A DNA stretch of 64,000 bases from JAFKFJ01 sp963786445 (lineage in GTDB: Bacteria > Pseudomonadota > Alphaproteobacteria > Acetobacterales > Acetobacteraceae). Below, one piece after another: positions 49,023 to 57,541 of the stretch (the stretch's first letter is position 1; every line of letters begins with the position of its first letter). The stretch spans positions 1 through 64,000 of the forward strand of contig CAWAZU010000040.1 in the NCBI GenBank assembly GCA_963786445.1, read 5' to 3'. Position numbers and translations under genes: made by a program. Below the pieces are notes generated by a model that was not told where the DNA came from, made no database searches, and saw only the letters and a program-made list of their open reading frames with translations.

Positions 49023-50402
49023 TCAAGCCGATGCCAGCAGGTTGCGGAACCGTGCCGGAAGGTCGCGCGGGCGGATGCGGCAGGTCCGGTCCATCAGGTG
49101 CTGGTGCCGCAGCCAGTCCTCGAACTCCGGGGCCGGGCGGCGGCCGAACAGGTCGCGCATCGCCAGCGCATCGTGGAACGACGTGCTCTGGTAGCCGAGC
49201 ATGATGTCGTCGGCGCCGGGCACGCCCATGACGAAATTCACGCCCGCCGCGACCAGCAGCGCGAGCAGCGCATCCATGTCGTCCTGGTCGGCCTCGGCGT
49301 GGTTGGTGTGGCAGACGTCGCAGCCCATCGGCACGCCGAGCAGCTTTCCGCAGCAATGGTCCTCCAGCCCGGCGCGGATGATCTGCTTGCCGTCGAACAG
49401 GTATTCCGGGCCGATGAAGCCGACCACGGTGTTCACCAAAAACGGCCGGAACCGGCGCGCCACCGCATAGGCCCGCGCCTCCAGCGTCTGCTGGTCAACG
49501 CCGTGATGCGCGTTGGCCGAGAGCGCGCTGCCCTGTCCGGTCTCGAAATACATCACATTGTCGCCGACCGTGCCGCGCTTCAGCGACAGCGCCGCGTCCT
49601 GGGCCTGCGCCAGCAGCGAGAGATCAAAACCGAAGCTGCGGTTGGTCGCCTCGGTGCCGCCGATCGACTGGAACACCAGATCGACCGGCGCACCGCGGCC
49701 GATCAGGTCGAGCGTGGTGGTGACGTGGGTGAGCACGCAACTCTGCGTGGGGATTTCCAGTTTCAGCCGCACCTCGTCGAGCAGCCGGAGCAGGTCGTTG
49801 CAGCGTGCCGGACTGTCGGTCGCCGGATTGATGCCGATGGTGGCGTCGCCGGAGCCGAGCAGCAGGCCGTCGAGGATGCTGGCGGCGATGCCGCGCGCAT
49901 CGTCGGTCGGGTGGTTCGGCTGCAGCCGCGTGGCCAGCCGGCCGGGCAGCCCGACCGTGGTGCGGAACCGGGTGACGACGCGGCACTTCGCGGCCATCAC
50001 CATCAGGTCCTGCACGCGGCTGATCTTGCAGACCGCAGCCGCCATCTCCGGCGTGATGCCGGGGGCGAGCGCTGCCAGCGCATCGCCGGTGGCGGCATCG
50101 GAGAGCAGCCAGTCGCGCAGGCCGCCGACCGTCAGGTGCGCGACCGGCGCGAACGCCGCCGCGTCGTGCGTGTCGCAGATCAGCCGGGTGACCTCGTCGT
50201 CCTCGTAGGCGACGACCTGCTCGTCGAGGAAGCGGCGCAGCGGCAGGTCGGCAAGGGCGAACTGCGCCGCGACCCGCGCCACCTCGGAGTCGGCGGCGAT
50301 GCCGGCCAGCCGGTCGCCGCTGCGCGACGGCGATGCCTGCGCCAGGAGCGTGGCCAGGGTCGCGAAGCAATGGCGCTCTCCTCCGACGATCGCGGCGTAC
50401 AT
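49023..50402 (-). CDS. eutB: Ethanolamine ammonia-lyase large subunit
   Basis: 459 residues from the ATG at 50402, chosen because AAGGAGG lies 9 bases upstream; the frame opens earlier at 50498 without a ribosome site. Conserved sequence includes SRVQDLMVMAAKC, TTVGLPGRLATRLQPNHPTD, IGINPATDSPARC, FQSIGGTEATNRSFGFDL, MYFETGQGSALSANAHHGVD and GCDVCHTNHAEADQDDMD. The TIM barrel binds ethanolamine and sits on the cobalamin. It precedes eutC in one transcript and is divergent from the polyamine-type ABC operon. Confidence 0.95.
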   Translation of the reverse strand: MYAAIVGGERHCFATLATLLAQASPSRSGDRLAGIAADSEVARVAAQFALADLPLRRFLDEQVVAYEDDEVTRLICDTHDAAAFAPVAHLTVGGLRDWLLSDAATGDALAALAPGITPEMAAAVCKISRVQDLMVMAAKCRVVTRFRTTVGLPGRLATRLQPNHPTDDARGIAASILDGLLLGSGDATIGINPATDSPARCNDLLRLLDEVRLKLEIPTQSCVLTHVTTTLDLIGRGAPVDLVFQSIGGTEATNRSFGFDLSLLAQAQDAALSLKRGTVGDNVMYFETGQGSALSANAHHGVDQQTLEARAYAVARRFRPFLVNTVVGFIGPEYLFDGKQIIRAGLEDHCCGKLLGVPMGCDVCHTNHAEADQDDMDALLALLVAAGVNFVMGVPGADDIMLGYQSTSFHDALAMRDLFGRRPAPEFEDWLRHQHLMDRTCRIRPRDLPARFRNLLASA

Positions 50403-50624
50403 GGTGCCGTTCCTCCTTGCCGCAGGCATGATGATGAAGGGCACGCAGCCGAGTCCAGCAGCCATCGCCGACGGTCCGGCGCGGTGCCCGGGCGGCAAAT
50501 TGGCATGGCCACCCTTTCAGATTGGCCCTGTGCAAGCCGCCAGTGCTAGGCTTGTATGACAACGTGCCGTCGCTGTGGCCCGGTGCGGGTCGCGGCTGCG
50601 GGCGCGAGCGATGGGGAGGATGCC
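50403..50624. promoter_or_regulatory. Divergent promoter region between eutB and the polyamine-type ABC operon
   Basis: 222 bases separate two outward-facing starts. The eutB Shine-Dalgarno (AAGGAGG on the minus strand) is at its left edge, and GGGGAGGA at 50611-50618 serves the binding protein. Nothing else (operator or riboswitch) is recognised; no B12-box-like element could be picked out by eye. Confidence 0.4.
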
Positions 50625-51687
50625 ATGCTGCGCCGGACCGTGCTGCGCTCGACTTTGGCGGCGGCCGCCGTGCCGGCGGCGTTCCTCCCGTCGCGGCGGG
50701 CGCGCGCCGAGGCGACGCCGCAACTCACCGTCGTCTCCTGGGGCGGCGCGTTCCAGGACGCGCAGAGCAAGGCACAGTTCCAGCCCGCCGCGAAGGCGCT
50801 CGGCATCACCGTCAAGGAGGAGACCTACAGCGGCCTCGCCGAGCTGCGCGTGCGGGTGAAATCCGGCGCCGTCGCCTGGGACGTGGTGAGCTGCGGCTCC
50901 GGCACCGCGGCGCGCGCCGGCGTCGAGGGCCTGCTGGAGCAAGCTGGATTACGCCGTCATCGACACTGCGGGCTTCATTCCCGGCACCTGGCAGCCCTAT
51001 TTCATCGGCAGCGACGTGTTTTCGACGGTGGTGGCCTGGAACACGAAGACTTTTGGCGACAACGGGCCGCAGAACTGGGCGGATTTCTGGGACGTCAAGA
51101 AATTCCCCGGCACGCGCTGCTACCGCAACACGGTCACGCTGGAACCGGCGCTGATGGCCGACGGCGTGCCGCTCGACAAAATCTATGCGGTGCTGTCCGC
51201 GCCCGGCGGCATCGCCCGCGCGATCGGCAAACTCCGTGAGCTGAAGCCGCACATCGCCGTCTGGTGGTCGTCGGGCGCGCAGTCGGCGCAACTGATGAAG
51301 GACGGCGCGGTGGACATGATCGCGGGATGGAACGGGCGGTTCGACGCCGTGCGCAAGGCGGGGGCGAAGGTCGCGTACACCTTCAACCAGGGGCTGCTGG
51401 ACACCGATTGCTACGTGATCCCCAAGGGCGCACCGCACAAGGACGTGGCCATGCGCTTCATCGCCGAGATCAGCAAGCCGCAATACCAGGCGGCGCTGAC
51501 GAAATACATCACCTACGGCCCGACCAACCAGAAGGCGTACGAACTCGGGCTGATCGCTCCGGCCTATGCGGCGCAGCTGGCGTCCTCGCCGGCCAACGCG
51601 GCCAAGCAGCTTTTGATCGACGATGCGTGGTACATGAAGTTCACCCGGCAGGCCGCCGAGGCCTATCAGGACATGATGACGGGATGA
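50625..51687 (+). pseudogene. Polyamine-type ABC transporter substrate-binding protein, one frameshift
   Basis: Signal peptide RRTVLRSTLAAAAVPAAFLP (twin-Arg-like) then LTVVSWGGAFQDAQSKAQFQ, typical of PotD/F-like binding proteins. The frame fails near 50942 after VEGLLEQ; homology resumes one frame over as LDYAVIDTAGFIPGTWQPYF, then FSTVVAWNTKTFGDNGPQNW, and runs cleanly to TGA 51685-51687. An extra base at GAGCAAGCTG explains it. Because the downstream ATPase and permeases are intact and overlap, this is probably a sequencing indel rather than decay; corrected length ~353 residues. A gene caller may place a start at 51016 in the second half. Confidence 0.8.
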
Positions 51688-52772
51688 CCGGCGGGGCGGC
51701 GCTGCCCATCCAGGTGCGCCAGGTCACCAAGACTTTTGGGGCCGTCGTCGCACTCGACCGGGTCGATCTTGACATTCGCAGCGGCGAGTTTTTGACGCTG
51801 CTCGGCCCGTCCGGGTCGGGCAAGACGACGCTGCTGATGGTACTGGCGGGCTTCGTGCGGCCGGATCACGGCAGCCTGCTGTTCGGCGAGACCGAGGTGG
51901 TCCGGCTGGCGCCGCACAAGCGCGACGTCGGCATGGTGTTCCAGAACTACGCGCTGTTCCCTCACATGGACGTGGCGCAGAACATCGCGTTTCCGCTGCG
52001 GCTGCGCGGCATCGCCCGCGCCGAAACCGCGCGGCGCGTGGCGCAGGCGCTGGAACTCGTGCAGCTGCCGGGCTACGGCGCACGCCGGGTCGGCGCGCTC
52101 TCGGGCGGCCAGCGGCAGCGCGTGGCGCTGGCGCGGGCCATCGTGTTCGAGCCGCGCATTCTGCTGATGGACGAGCCGCTCTCCGCGCTGGACAAGCAGC
52201 TGCGCGAGCACATGCAGATCGAGCTGCGCCGCCTGCACGACCGGCTCGGCATCACCACCGTCTGCGTCACGCACGACCAGCGCGAGGCGCTGACGATGTC
52301 GGACCGTGTCGCGGTGATCGACCACGGGCGGATCATGCAGCTCGACGCGCCGCGCGTGATCTATGAGCGGCCCGCCAACCGCTTCGTCGCATCGTTCGTG
52401 GGCGAGTCCGCATTCCTGCCGGTGCGCTGGTCGGAAGGCGCCTACTATCTCGGCCCGCGACGGCTGCTGCTCGGCGATCGCGCGCCGCCGCAAGGGGCCG
52501 GCCTGCTGATGCTGCGCCCGGAGCGCCTGCAAATCCTGCACGGTGCCGCCCCGGATTCGCTCAACGTGATCGAAGGGCGCGTGCAGGACATGGTCTATCA
52601 GGGCGAGAGCGTGCTGCTGCAGGTCGCACTGGACGAAGACAACCGCATCGCGGCGCGTACCAGCTCCGCCCGCGTTTGCGTGGACGCGCTGCCGCGCGTC
52701 GGCGAGACCGTGCGGCTCGGCCTGGCGCCGGAGGACACGTTTCTCGTGCCGGGCCCTGCGCTTCCGCCATGA
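51684..52772 (+). CDS. Polyamine-type ABC transporter ATPase
   Basis: 362 residues, PotA/FbpC-like. Walker A GPSGSGKTTLLMVL, Q-loop MVFQNYALFPHM, signature LSGGQRQRVALARAI, Walker B ILLMDEPLSALD, H-loop VTHDQREALTMS, then a C-terminal TOBE domain (LMLRPERLQIL, EGRVQDMVYQGESVLLQV). Powers uptake of a polyamine-like or amino compound. ATG overlaps the binding-protein stop and its own stop overlaps the next ATG. Confidence 0.93.
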   Translation: MTGGAALPIQVRQVTKTFGAVVALDRVDLDIRSGEFLTLLGPSGSGKTTLLMVLAGFVRPDHGSLLFGETEVVRLAPHKRDVGMVFQNYALFPHMDVAQNIAFPLRLRGIARAETARRVAQALELVQLPGYGARRVGALSGGQRQRVALARAIVFEPRILLMDEPLSALDKQLREHMQIELRRLHDRLGITTVCVTHDQREALTMSDRVAVIDHGRIMQLDAPRVIYERPANRFVASFVGESAFLPVRWSEGAYYLGPRRLLLGDRAPPQGAGLLMLRPERLQILHGAAPDSLNVIEGRVQDMVYQGESVLLQVALDEDNRIAARTSSARVCVDALPRVGETVRLGLAPEDTFLVPGPALPP

Positions 52773-53695
52773 CGGCCGGCCGGGCGCGCGTCGCCGCGAG
52801 GATGGAAGCGCGAACGGAGCGACCGAACGCGGGCGGCCTCGCCCGCGACGCGCGGTACGAGCGCCTGCGCCTGCTTGGCCTCGGCGTGCCTGCCTTGCTG
52901 CTGGTTGCGGTCACGATGGTGATTCCCGTGGCCTGGCTGTTCTGGCTGTCGCTGTTCGGCGATGACGGGACGTTGAGCCTCGTGAACTACCGGCGGCTGG
53001 TCGTGCAGCCGTCCTATGTGCGCATCCTGCTCGCCACGTTCGAGATCAGCGCGCTGACCACGGCGATCTGTGCGGTGCTCGGTTACGCGCTGGCCTACCT
53101 GCTGTCGCAGATGTCGCCGCGGCGGGCGGCGCTGTGCATGGTCGGCGTGCTGATGCCGTTCTGGACGTCCATTCTGGTACGCACATACGCCTGGCTGGTG
53201 CTGTTGCAGCGCGACGGGCTGGTCAACGTCTGGGGCATGCGGCTCGGCCTGTGGCACACGCCGCTCGCCCTCGTCTATAACTTCCAGGGCACGGTGATCG
53301 GCCTCGTCCACATCATGCTGCCGTTCCTGGTGCTGCCGCTGTACGGCTCGATGCGGGCGATCGACCGCGACTACCTCAAGGCCGCGGCCGGGCTCGGCGG
53401 CGGGCCGAGGCAGGTGTTCTGGCGCGTGTTCCTGCCGCTGTCGCGGCCGGGCCTGTACGCCGGCACGTCGATCGTGTTCATCCTCTGCCTCGGCTCCTAC
53501 GTGACGCCCGCGGTGCTGGGCGGCGGCAAGGTCATCATGGCGGCGAACGCCGTCGCCAACGACATCGACCTGTTCTACAACTGGGGCGCGGCGAGCGCGC
53601 TCGGCGTGGTGCTGTTGCTGCTGACCGGCGGGCTGCTCGCCGTCGCGTCGCGCTTCGCGCGGCTGGACCGCGTGCTCGGGGGCGAAGGACCATGA
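52769..53695 (+). CDS. Polyamine-type ABC transporter permease (PotB-like)
   Basis: 308 residues with about six membrane segments after a ~35-residue cytosolic start. Markers: LLLVAVTMVIPVAWLFWLSL, ALCMVGVLMPFWTSILVRTY, AWLVLLQRDGLVN and the EAA loop KAAAGLGGGPRQVFWRVFLP. The sequence matches PotB/PotH-type permeases of the binding-protein-dependent family. The chain of 4-base overlaps shows it is cotranslated with the ATPase and the second permease. Confidence 0.9.
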   Translation: MTAGRARVAARMEARTERPNAGGLARDARYERLRLLGLGVPALLLVAVTMVIPVAWLFWLSLFGDDGTLSLVNYRRLVVQPSYVRILLATFEISALTTAICAVLGYALAYLLSQMSPRRAALCMVGVLMPFWTSILVRTYAWLVLLQRDGLVNVWGMRLGLWHTPLALVYNFQGTVIGLVHIMLPFLVLPLYGSMRAIDRDYLKAAAGLGGGPRQVFWRVFLPLSRPGLYAGTSIVFILCLGSYVTPAVLGGGKVIMAANAVANDIDLFYNWGAASALGVVLLLLTGGLLAVASRFARLDRVLGGEGP

Positions 53696-54519
53696 GCTGG
53701 CTCGACGCGCCGGCGACGGAGACCGGCATCACCCACCGCGCCCGCCTGTGGCTCTACCTGCTTGGCGCGCTGGTGCTGGCGTTCCTCGTGCTGCCGACGC
53801 TCATCGTGATCCCGATGTCGTTTTCCGCATCGCAGTTCCTGGAATTCCCGCCGCAGCACTGGTCGCTGCGCTGGTACGCGCACTATGTCCAGTCCCCCGC
53901 CTGGCGGCAGGCGACCGCAACTTCGGTCGAAGTTTCGGTGCTGACGGCGCTGCTCGCGACCACGCTCGGCACCGCCGCCGCCTACGGTCTGTTCGTCGCT
54001 GCGATGCGGGCCGCCCGGCTGGTCGGGACGATGCTGCTGGCGCCGATCATGGTTCCCGTCATCCTGATCGCGATCGGCGTGTTCTACGCCTATGTCAAGC
54101 TCGGGCTGCTCGACACGATCGCGGGGCTGGTGCTGGCGGACAGCATGCTGGCGATCCCGATCGTGATGCTGGTGGTGACCGCGGCGCTGCGCAGCTACGA
54201 CATGCGCCAGGAGATGGCGGCGCGCAGCCTCGGCGCCTCGCGGGCGGGCGCGTTCCTGCGCGTCACGCTGCCGCAAATCCGCTTCGCGGTGCTGACCGGC
54301 GCCGTGCTCGCCTTCCTCACGGCGTTCGACGAAGTGGTGATCGCGCTGTTCGTCTCCGGCGGCGGCCATGCCACGCTGACGCGCGACATGTTCAACGCGC
54401 TGCGTGACCAGATCGACCCGACGATCGCCGCCATATCGACGGTGATGATCGCGGTCTCCTCGCTGCTGCTGGCCTGCGCGCTGCTGCTCGGCCGCTCGCG
54501 CGGCGGCGGCAGCGGTTGA
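53692..54519 (+). CDS. Polyamine-type ABC transporter permease (PotC-like)
   Basis: 275 residues, six membrane segments: LVLAFLVLPTLIVIPMSFSA, PIMVPVILIAIGVFYAYVKL, and the EAA loop AARSLGASRAGAFLRVTLPQ, followed by AFLTAFDEVVIALFVSGGG, a stretch highly characteristic of PotC/PotI permeases. ATG overlaps the PotB-like stop. Last gene of the importer; the next gene is convergent. Confidence 0.92.
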   Translation: MSWLDAPATETGITHRARLWLYLLGALVLAFLVLPTLIVIPMSFSASQFLEFPPQHWSLRWYAHYVQSPAWRQATATSVEVSVLTALLATTLGTAAAYGLFVAAMRAARLVGTMLLAPIMVPVILIAIGVFYAYVKLGLLDTIAGLVLADSMLAIPIVMLVVTAALRSYDMRQEMAARSLGASRAGAFLRVTLPQIRFAVLTGAVLAFLTAFDEVVIALFVSGGGHATLTRDMFNALRDQIDPTIAAISTVMIAVSSLLLACALLLGRSRGGGSG

Positions 54520-54526
54520 GCCGGAG

Positions 54527-55828
54527 TCAGCCGCGCGTGCCGTCACGCCAGCGGTAATAGGCGAGGGACGGGCCGAGAAACCACGGATTGCCGGAATAGA
54601 ACGGCCGTGTCTGGAACGCGATGCCGTCGAACGCGGTCTCGCCCTCCTGGCGGCCGAGCAGTTTTTGGCCGATCCGCATGCCGAGATAGCCCGCCATGCC
54701 GACGCCGGAGCCGCAATAGCCCATCGCGTAGAACACGCCGTCCCGCTCGCCGACATGCGCCAGCGTGTCGAACGTGTAGGCGACGAAGCCGCACCAGGAA
54801 TGGCTGATCCCGACGCCGGCGAGTTCCGGGAACAGCCGCACCAGTTCCGCCTTCAGCCGCGGGCCGCTGACAAGCGGGTCGGTTTCCGCGAGCGAGACTC
54901 GGCCGCCGAACAGGATCCGGCTGAAGTCGGGCGCGGCGCGGTAGTAATAGACCACCTTTCGCGTGTCGCTGACGATGCGGTTCCGCGGCATGAGGCGCGC
55001 CATCGTGGTGCGGGGCAGCGCGTCGGTCGCGATGACGTAGCTGCCGATCGGGATCACGCGACGGCGCAGCCACGGCGTCAGCCGTCCCGTGTAGCCGTTG
55101 GTCGCCACGACGACGTGCCGCGCCGCGATGCTGCCGCCGCCTGAGGTCGCGATGCGGTGCCCGACGCCATCGCGTTCGATCGCGGTTGCCGCACAATGCG
55201 GGATCACGCGGGCGCCGGCCTGCAGCACGCGGTCCAGCATGCCCTGATGGAAGCGCGCGGGGTCGAGCGAGGCGTGGCGCGTGAACACGACGCCGCCGTG
55301 ATACGCCTCCGTCCCCAGTTCCTGAAGCTGCTCGGCACGCGGGACCATGTGCGCCTCGGCCTCCAGGCCGCGCGGTTGCGCCGCCAGCGCGCGCGCCAGC
55401 GCCTCGTAGCGCGCCGGGCTGTGCGCGGCGTGGAAGCGGCCGACGACGCGGAAATCGCAGTCGATGTTTTCTTCGCCGATGAAGGAACCGACCCAGGCGA
55501 GCGAGGCGTGCCCCTCGCGCAGGATGCCGGCGGCGCGTTCCGGCCCGTGCCGGCGCGCGAGTTCGGCAAAATCCGGTTTCACGCTGGTGGAAATCTGTCC
55601 GCCGTTGCGCGTGCTGCACCCGAAACCCGCGTCCGCGGCGTCGAGCACGACGGTGTCGCGCCCGCCGCGCGCGGTCTGCAACGCGGCGCTCAGCCCCGTG
55701 TAGCCGGAGCCGATGACCACCACGTCGGCACGCGCCGGCAGCGGCGCCCGCGGCAGCTCGGGCCGCGGTACGCGATCCCACCAGTACGGCTCGCGTTTTG
55801 TGTCCGCGGGCAGCGGTTCATCGGCCAC
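54527..55828 (-). CDS. FAD-dependent amine/amino-acid oxidoreductase (DAO family)
   Basis: 433 residues. The N-terminal region YWWDRVPRPELPRAPLPARA is typical of gamma-glutamylputrescine-oxidase-like proteins; the FAD dinucleotide site is VVVIGSGYTGLSAALQTARG, then FGCSTRNGGQISTSVKP, HVVVATNGYTGRLTPWLRRR and YAMGYCGSGVGMAGYLGMRI. It would oxidise an amine imported by the neighbouring ABC system; PuuB/OrdL-like substrates are the best guess. It lies 12 bases upstream, in transcription order after, a GMC oxidoreductase on the same strand. Confidence 0.88.
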   Translation of the reverse strand: MADEPLPADTKREPYWWDRVPRPELPRAPLPARADVVVIGSGYTGLSAALQTARGGRDTVVLDAADAGFGCSTRNGGQISTSVKPDFAELARRHGPERAAGILREGHASLAWVGSFIGEENIDCDFRVVGRFHAAHSPARYEALARALAAQPRGLEAEAHMVPRAEQLQELGTEAYHGGVVFTRHASLDPARFHQGMLDRVLQAGARVIPHCAATAIERDGVGHRIATSGGGSIAARHVVVATNGYTGRLTPWLRRRVIPIGSYVIATDALPRTTMARLMPRNRIVSDTRKVVYYYRAAPDFSRILFGGRVSLAETDPLVSGPRLKAELVRLFPELAGVGISHSWCGFVAYTFDTLAHVGERDGVFYAMGYCGSGVGMAGYLGMRIGQKLLGRQEGETAFDGIAFQTRPFYSGNPWFLGPSLAYYRWRDGTRG

Positions 55829-55840
55829 CGGGAAAAATCC

Positions 55841-57478
55841 TCATGCCATGCATGCGGGCGACTGCCGTGCCGCGTCGCGGATCATCGCCGCCGCCTTCTC
55901 GGCGACCATGATGGTCGGCGCGTTGGTGTTGCCGGACGTGACGGCGGGAAACACCGACGCGTCCACGACGCGCAGCGCCTGCACGCCGCGCACCCTGAGC
56001 TCATGATCGACGACGCTGTTCGCCGGGTCCGGCCCCATCCGGCAGGTGCCGACGGGATGGAACACGCTGGAGGCGCGGCTGCGGATGTCGGCGACCAGCG
56101 CGTCGTCGGCCCGCAGGTCGGCGCCGGGCCGGATTTCCTCGGCGATCAGTGCGGCGAGCGCCGGTGCGGCGGCGAGGCGGCGGAGCAGCCGCGAACCGCG
56201 CAGCAGGTCCTGCAGGTCGCTTTCGACCGCCAGGGAATTCGCGACGATCTCCGGCGGCGCGAGCGGGTCCGCGGAGCGGATCGTGACATGGCCGCGGCTG
56301 GCGGGCCGGCATGGCTGCGCGCTCAACAGGAAGCCGGGGAACGGATCGGGCCGCAGCAGTGCGCGGCGGCCCGGCGGGGCGCGCGTGTAGCTGAGCGGCG
56401 AGAAATACAGCTGCATGTCCGGCCGCGACAATTCCGGCCGGCTGCGCACGAACCCGCCGGCCTGGTTGACGCTGAGTGCCAACGGCCCGCCGCGGAACAG
56501 CGCGTATTTCAGCACCGCGCGCAGTTGTCCGGCAAACCGCCCAAGATCGTCGTTCAGCGTGGCGCGACGCGCGCGATAGAGATGGTCGATGCAGAGATGG
56601 TCCTGCAAATGGCGCCCGACGGCGGGCAGGTCGGCCGCGACCGGGATGCCGTGGCGCGCGAGCACCGCTTCCGGCCCGACGCCGGACAGCTGCAGCAGCT
56701 GCGGCGAGTTGATCGCCCCGGCCGCGACCAGGATTTCCCGCCGCGCACGGGCACGACGCTCCAGGCCGCGCTGGCGGAACACCACGCCGGTCGCGCGCCG
56801 CCCCTCGATCACGACGCGCAGCGCGTGCGCGTGCAGCTCCACGCGCAGATTGGCAAGCGCCATGACCGGGCGCAGATAGGCCCGCGCCGCCGACATCCTC
56901 AAACCGTTCCAGGTGGTGATCTGGTAGTGCGCGACACCTTCCGGCTCGGCGCCGTTGAGGTCGGCGCTGCGCGCGAAGCCCGTCTGCTCGCAGGCGTGCA
57001 GGAAACTCTCGCAGAGCGGGTGGCACTCGCGCGACACGTCGGAGACGCGCAGCGGCCCGAAGCCGCCGCGCACCGCGTTGCCGCCGGGCCCGAACGTTTC
57101 CGCCCGCATGAACCAGGGCAGCACGTCCTGCCATCCCCATCCCGGATTTCCCTCGTCGCGCCAGTCGTCGAAATCCGCCGGCAGGCCGCGCATGTGGACC
57201 ATCGCGTTGATCGCGCTGGAGCCGCCGAGCACGCGCCCGCGCGGCCAGTAGCCGCAGCGACCGTCGAGCGCCGGGTCGGGTTCCGTGCGGTACATCCAGT
57301 TGACCCGCGCATTGTAGAACGACCGGCCGTAGCCGATCGGCACCAGCAGCGAGGGTCGCCGATCGCTGCCGCCGGCCTCCAGCAGCAGGACGGTGTGCGC
57401 GCCGTCCTCGGCGAGCCGCCGCGCCAGCACGCAGCCGGCCGAGCCGCCGCCGACGATGATGTAGTCGAATTCCAGCAT
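55841..57478 (-). CDS. GMC-family FAD-dependent oxidoreductase (choline/alcohol dehydrogenase-like)
   Basis: 545 residues from the ATG at 57478 (LEFDYIIVGGGSAGCVLARR), preferred over a TTG at 57520 because the FAD-binding strand starts directly there. GMC signatures: WPRGRVLGGSSAINAMVHMR (PROSITE GMC-1 type), AGAINSPQLLQLSGVGP (GMC-2), and the C-terminal catalytic SVFHPVGTCRMG with GNTNAPTIMVAEKAA. Oxidises an alcohol such as choline, an amino alcohol or polyethylene glycol. Likely operon with the DAO gene. Substrate unknown. Confidence 0.9.
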   Translation of the reverse strand: MLEFDYIIVGGGSAGCVLARRLAEDGAHTVLLLEAGGSDRRPSLLVPIGYGRSFYNARVNWMYRTEPDPALDGRCGYWPRGRVLGGSSAINAMVHMRGLPADFDDWRDEGNPGWGWQDVLPWFMRAETFGPGGNAVRGGFGPLRVSDVSRECHPLCESFLHACEQTGFARSADLNGAEPEGVAHYQITTWNGLRMSAARAYLRPVMALANLRVELHAHALRVVIEGRRATGVVFRQRGLERRARARREILVAAGAINSPQLLQLSGVGPEAVLARHGIPVAADLPAVGRHLQDHLCIDHLYRARRATLNDDLGRFAGQLRAVLKYALFRGGPLALSVNQAGGFVRSRPELSRPDMQLYFSPLSYTRAPPGRRALLRPDPFPGFLLSAQPCRPASRGHVTIRSADPLAPPEIVANSLAVESDLQDLLRGSRLLRRLAAAPALAALIAEEIRPGADLRADDALVADIRSRASSVFHPVGTCRMGPDPANSVVDHELRVRGVQALRVVDASVFPAVTSGNTNAPTIMVAEKAAAMIRDAARQSPACMA

Positions 57479-57541
57479 CCGCCAATTCTGCCCCCGATCC
57501 GGCCCGAAGATCAGGCCCAATCCTGACCGGGAAGCAGGCCA

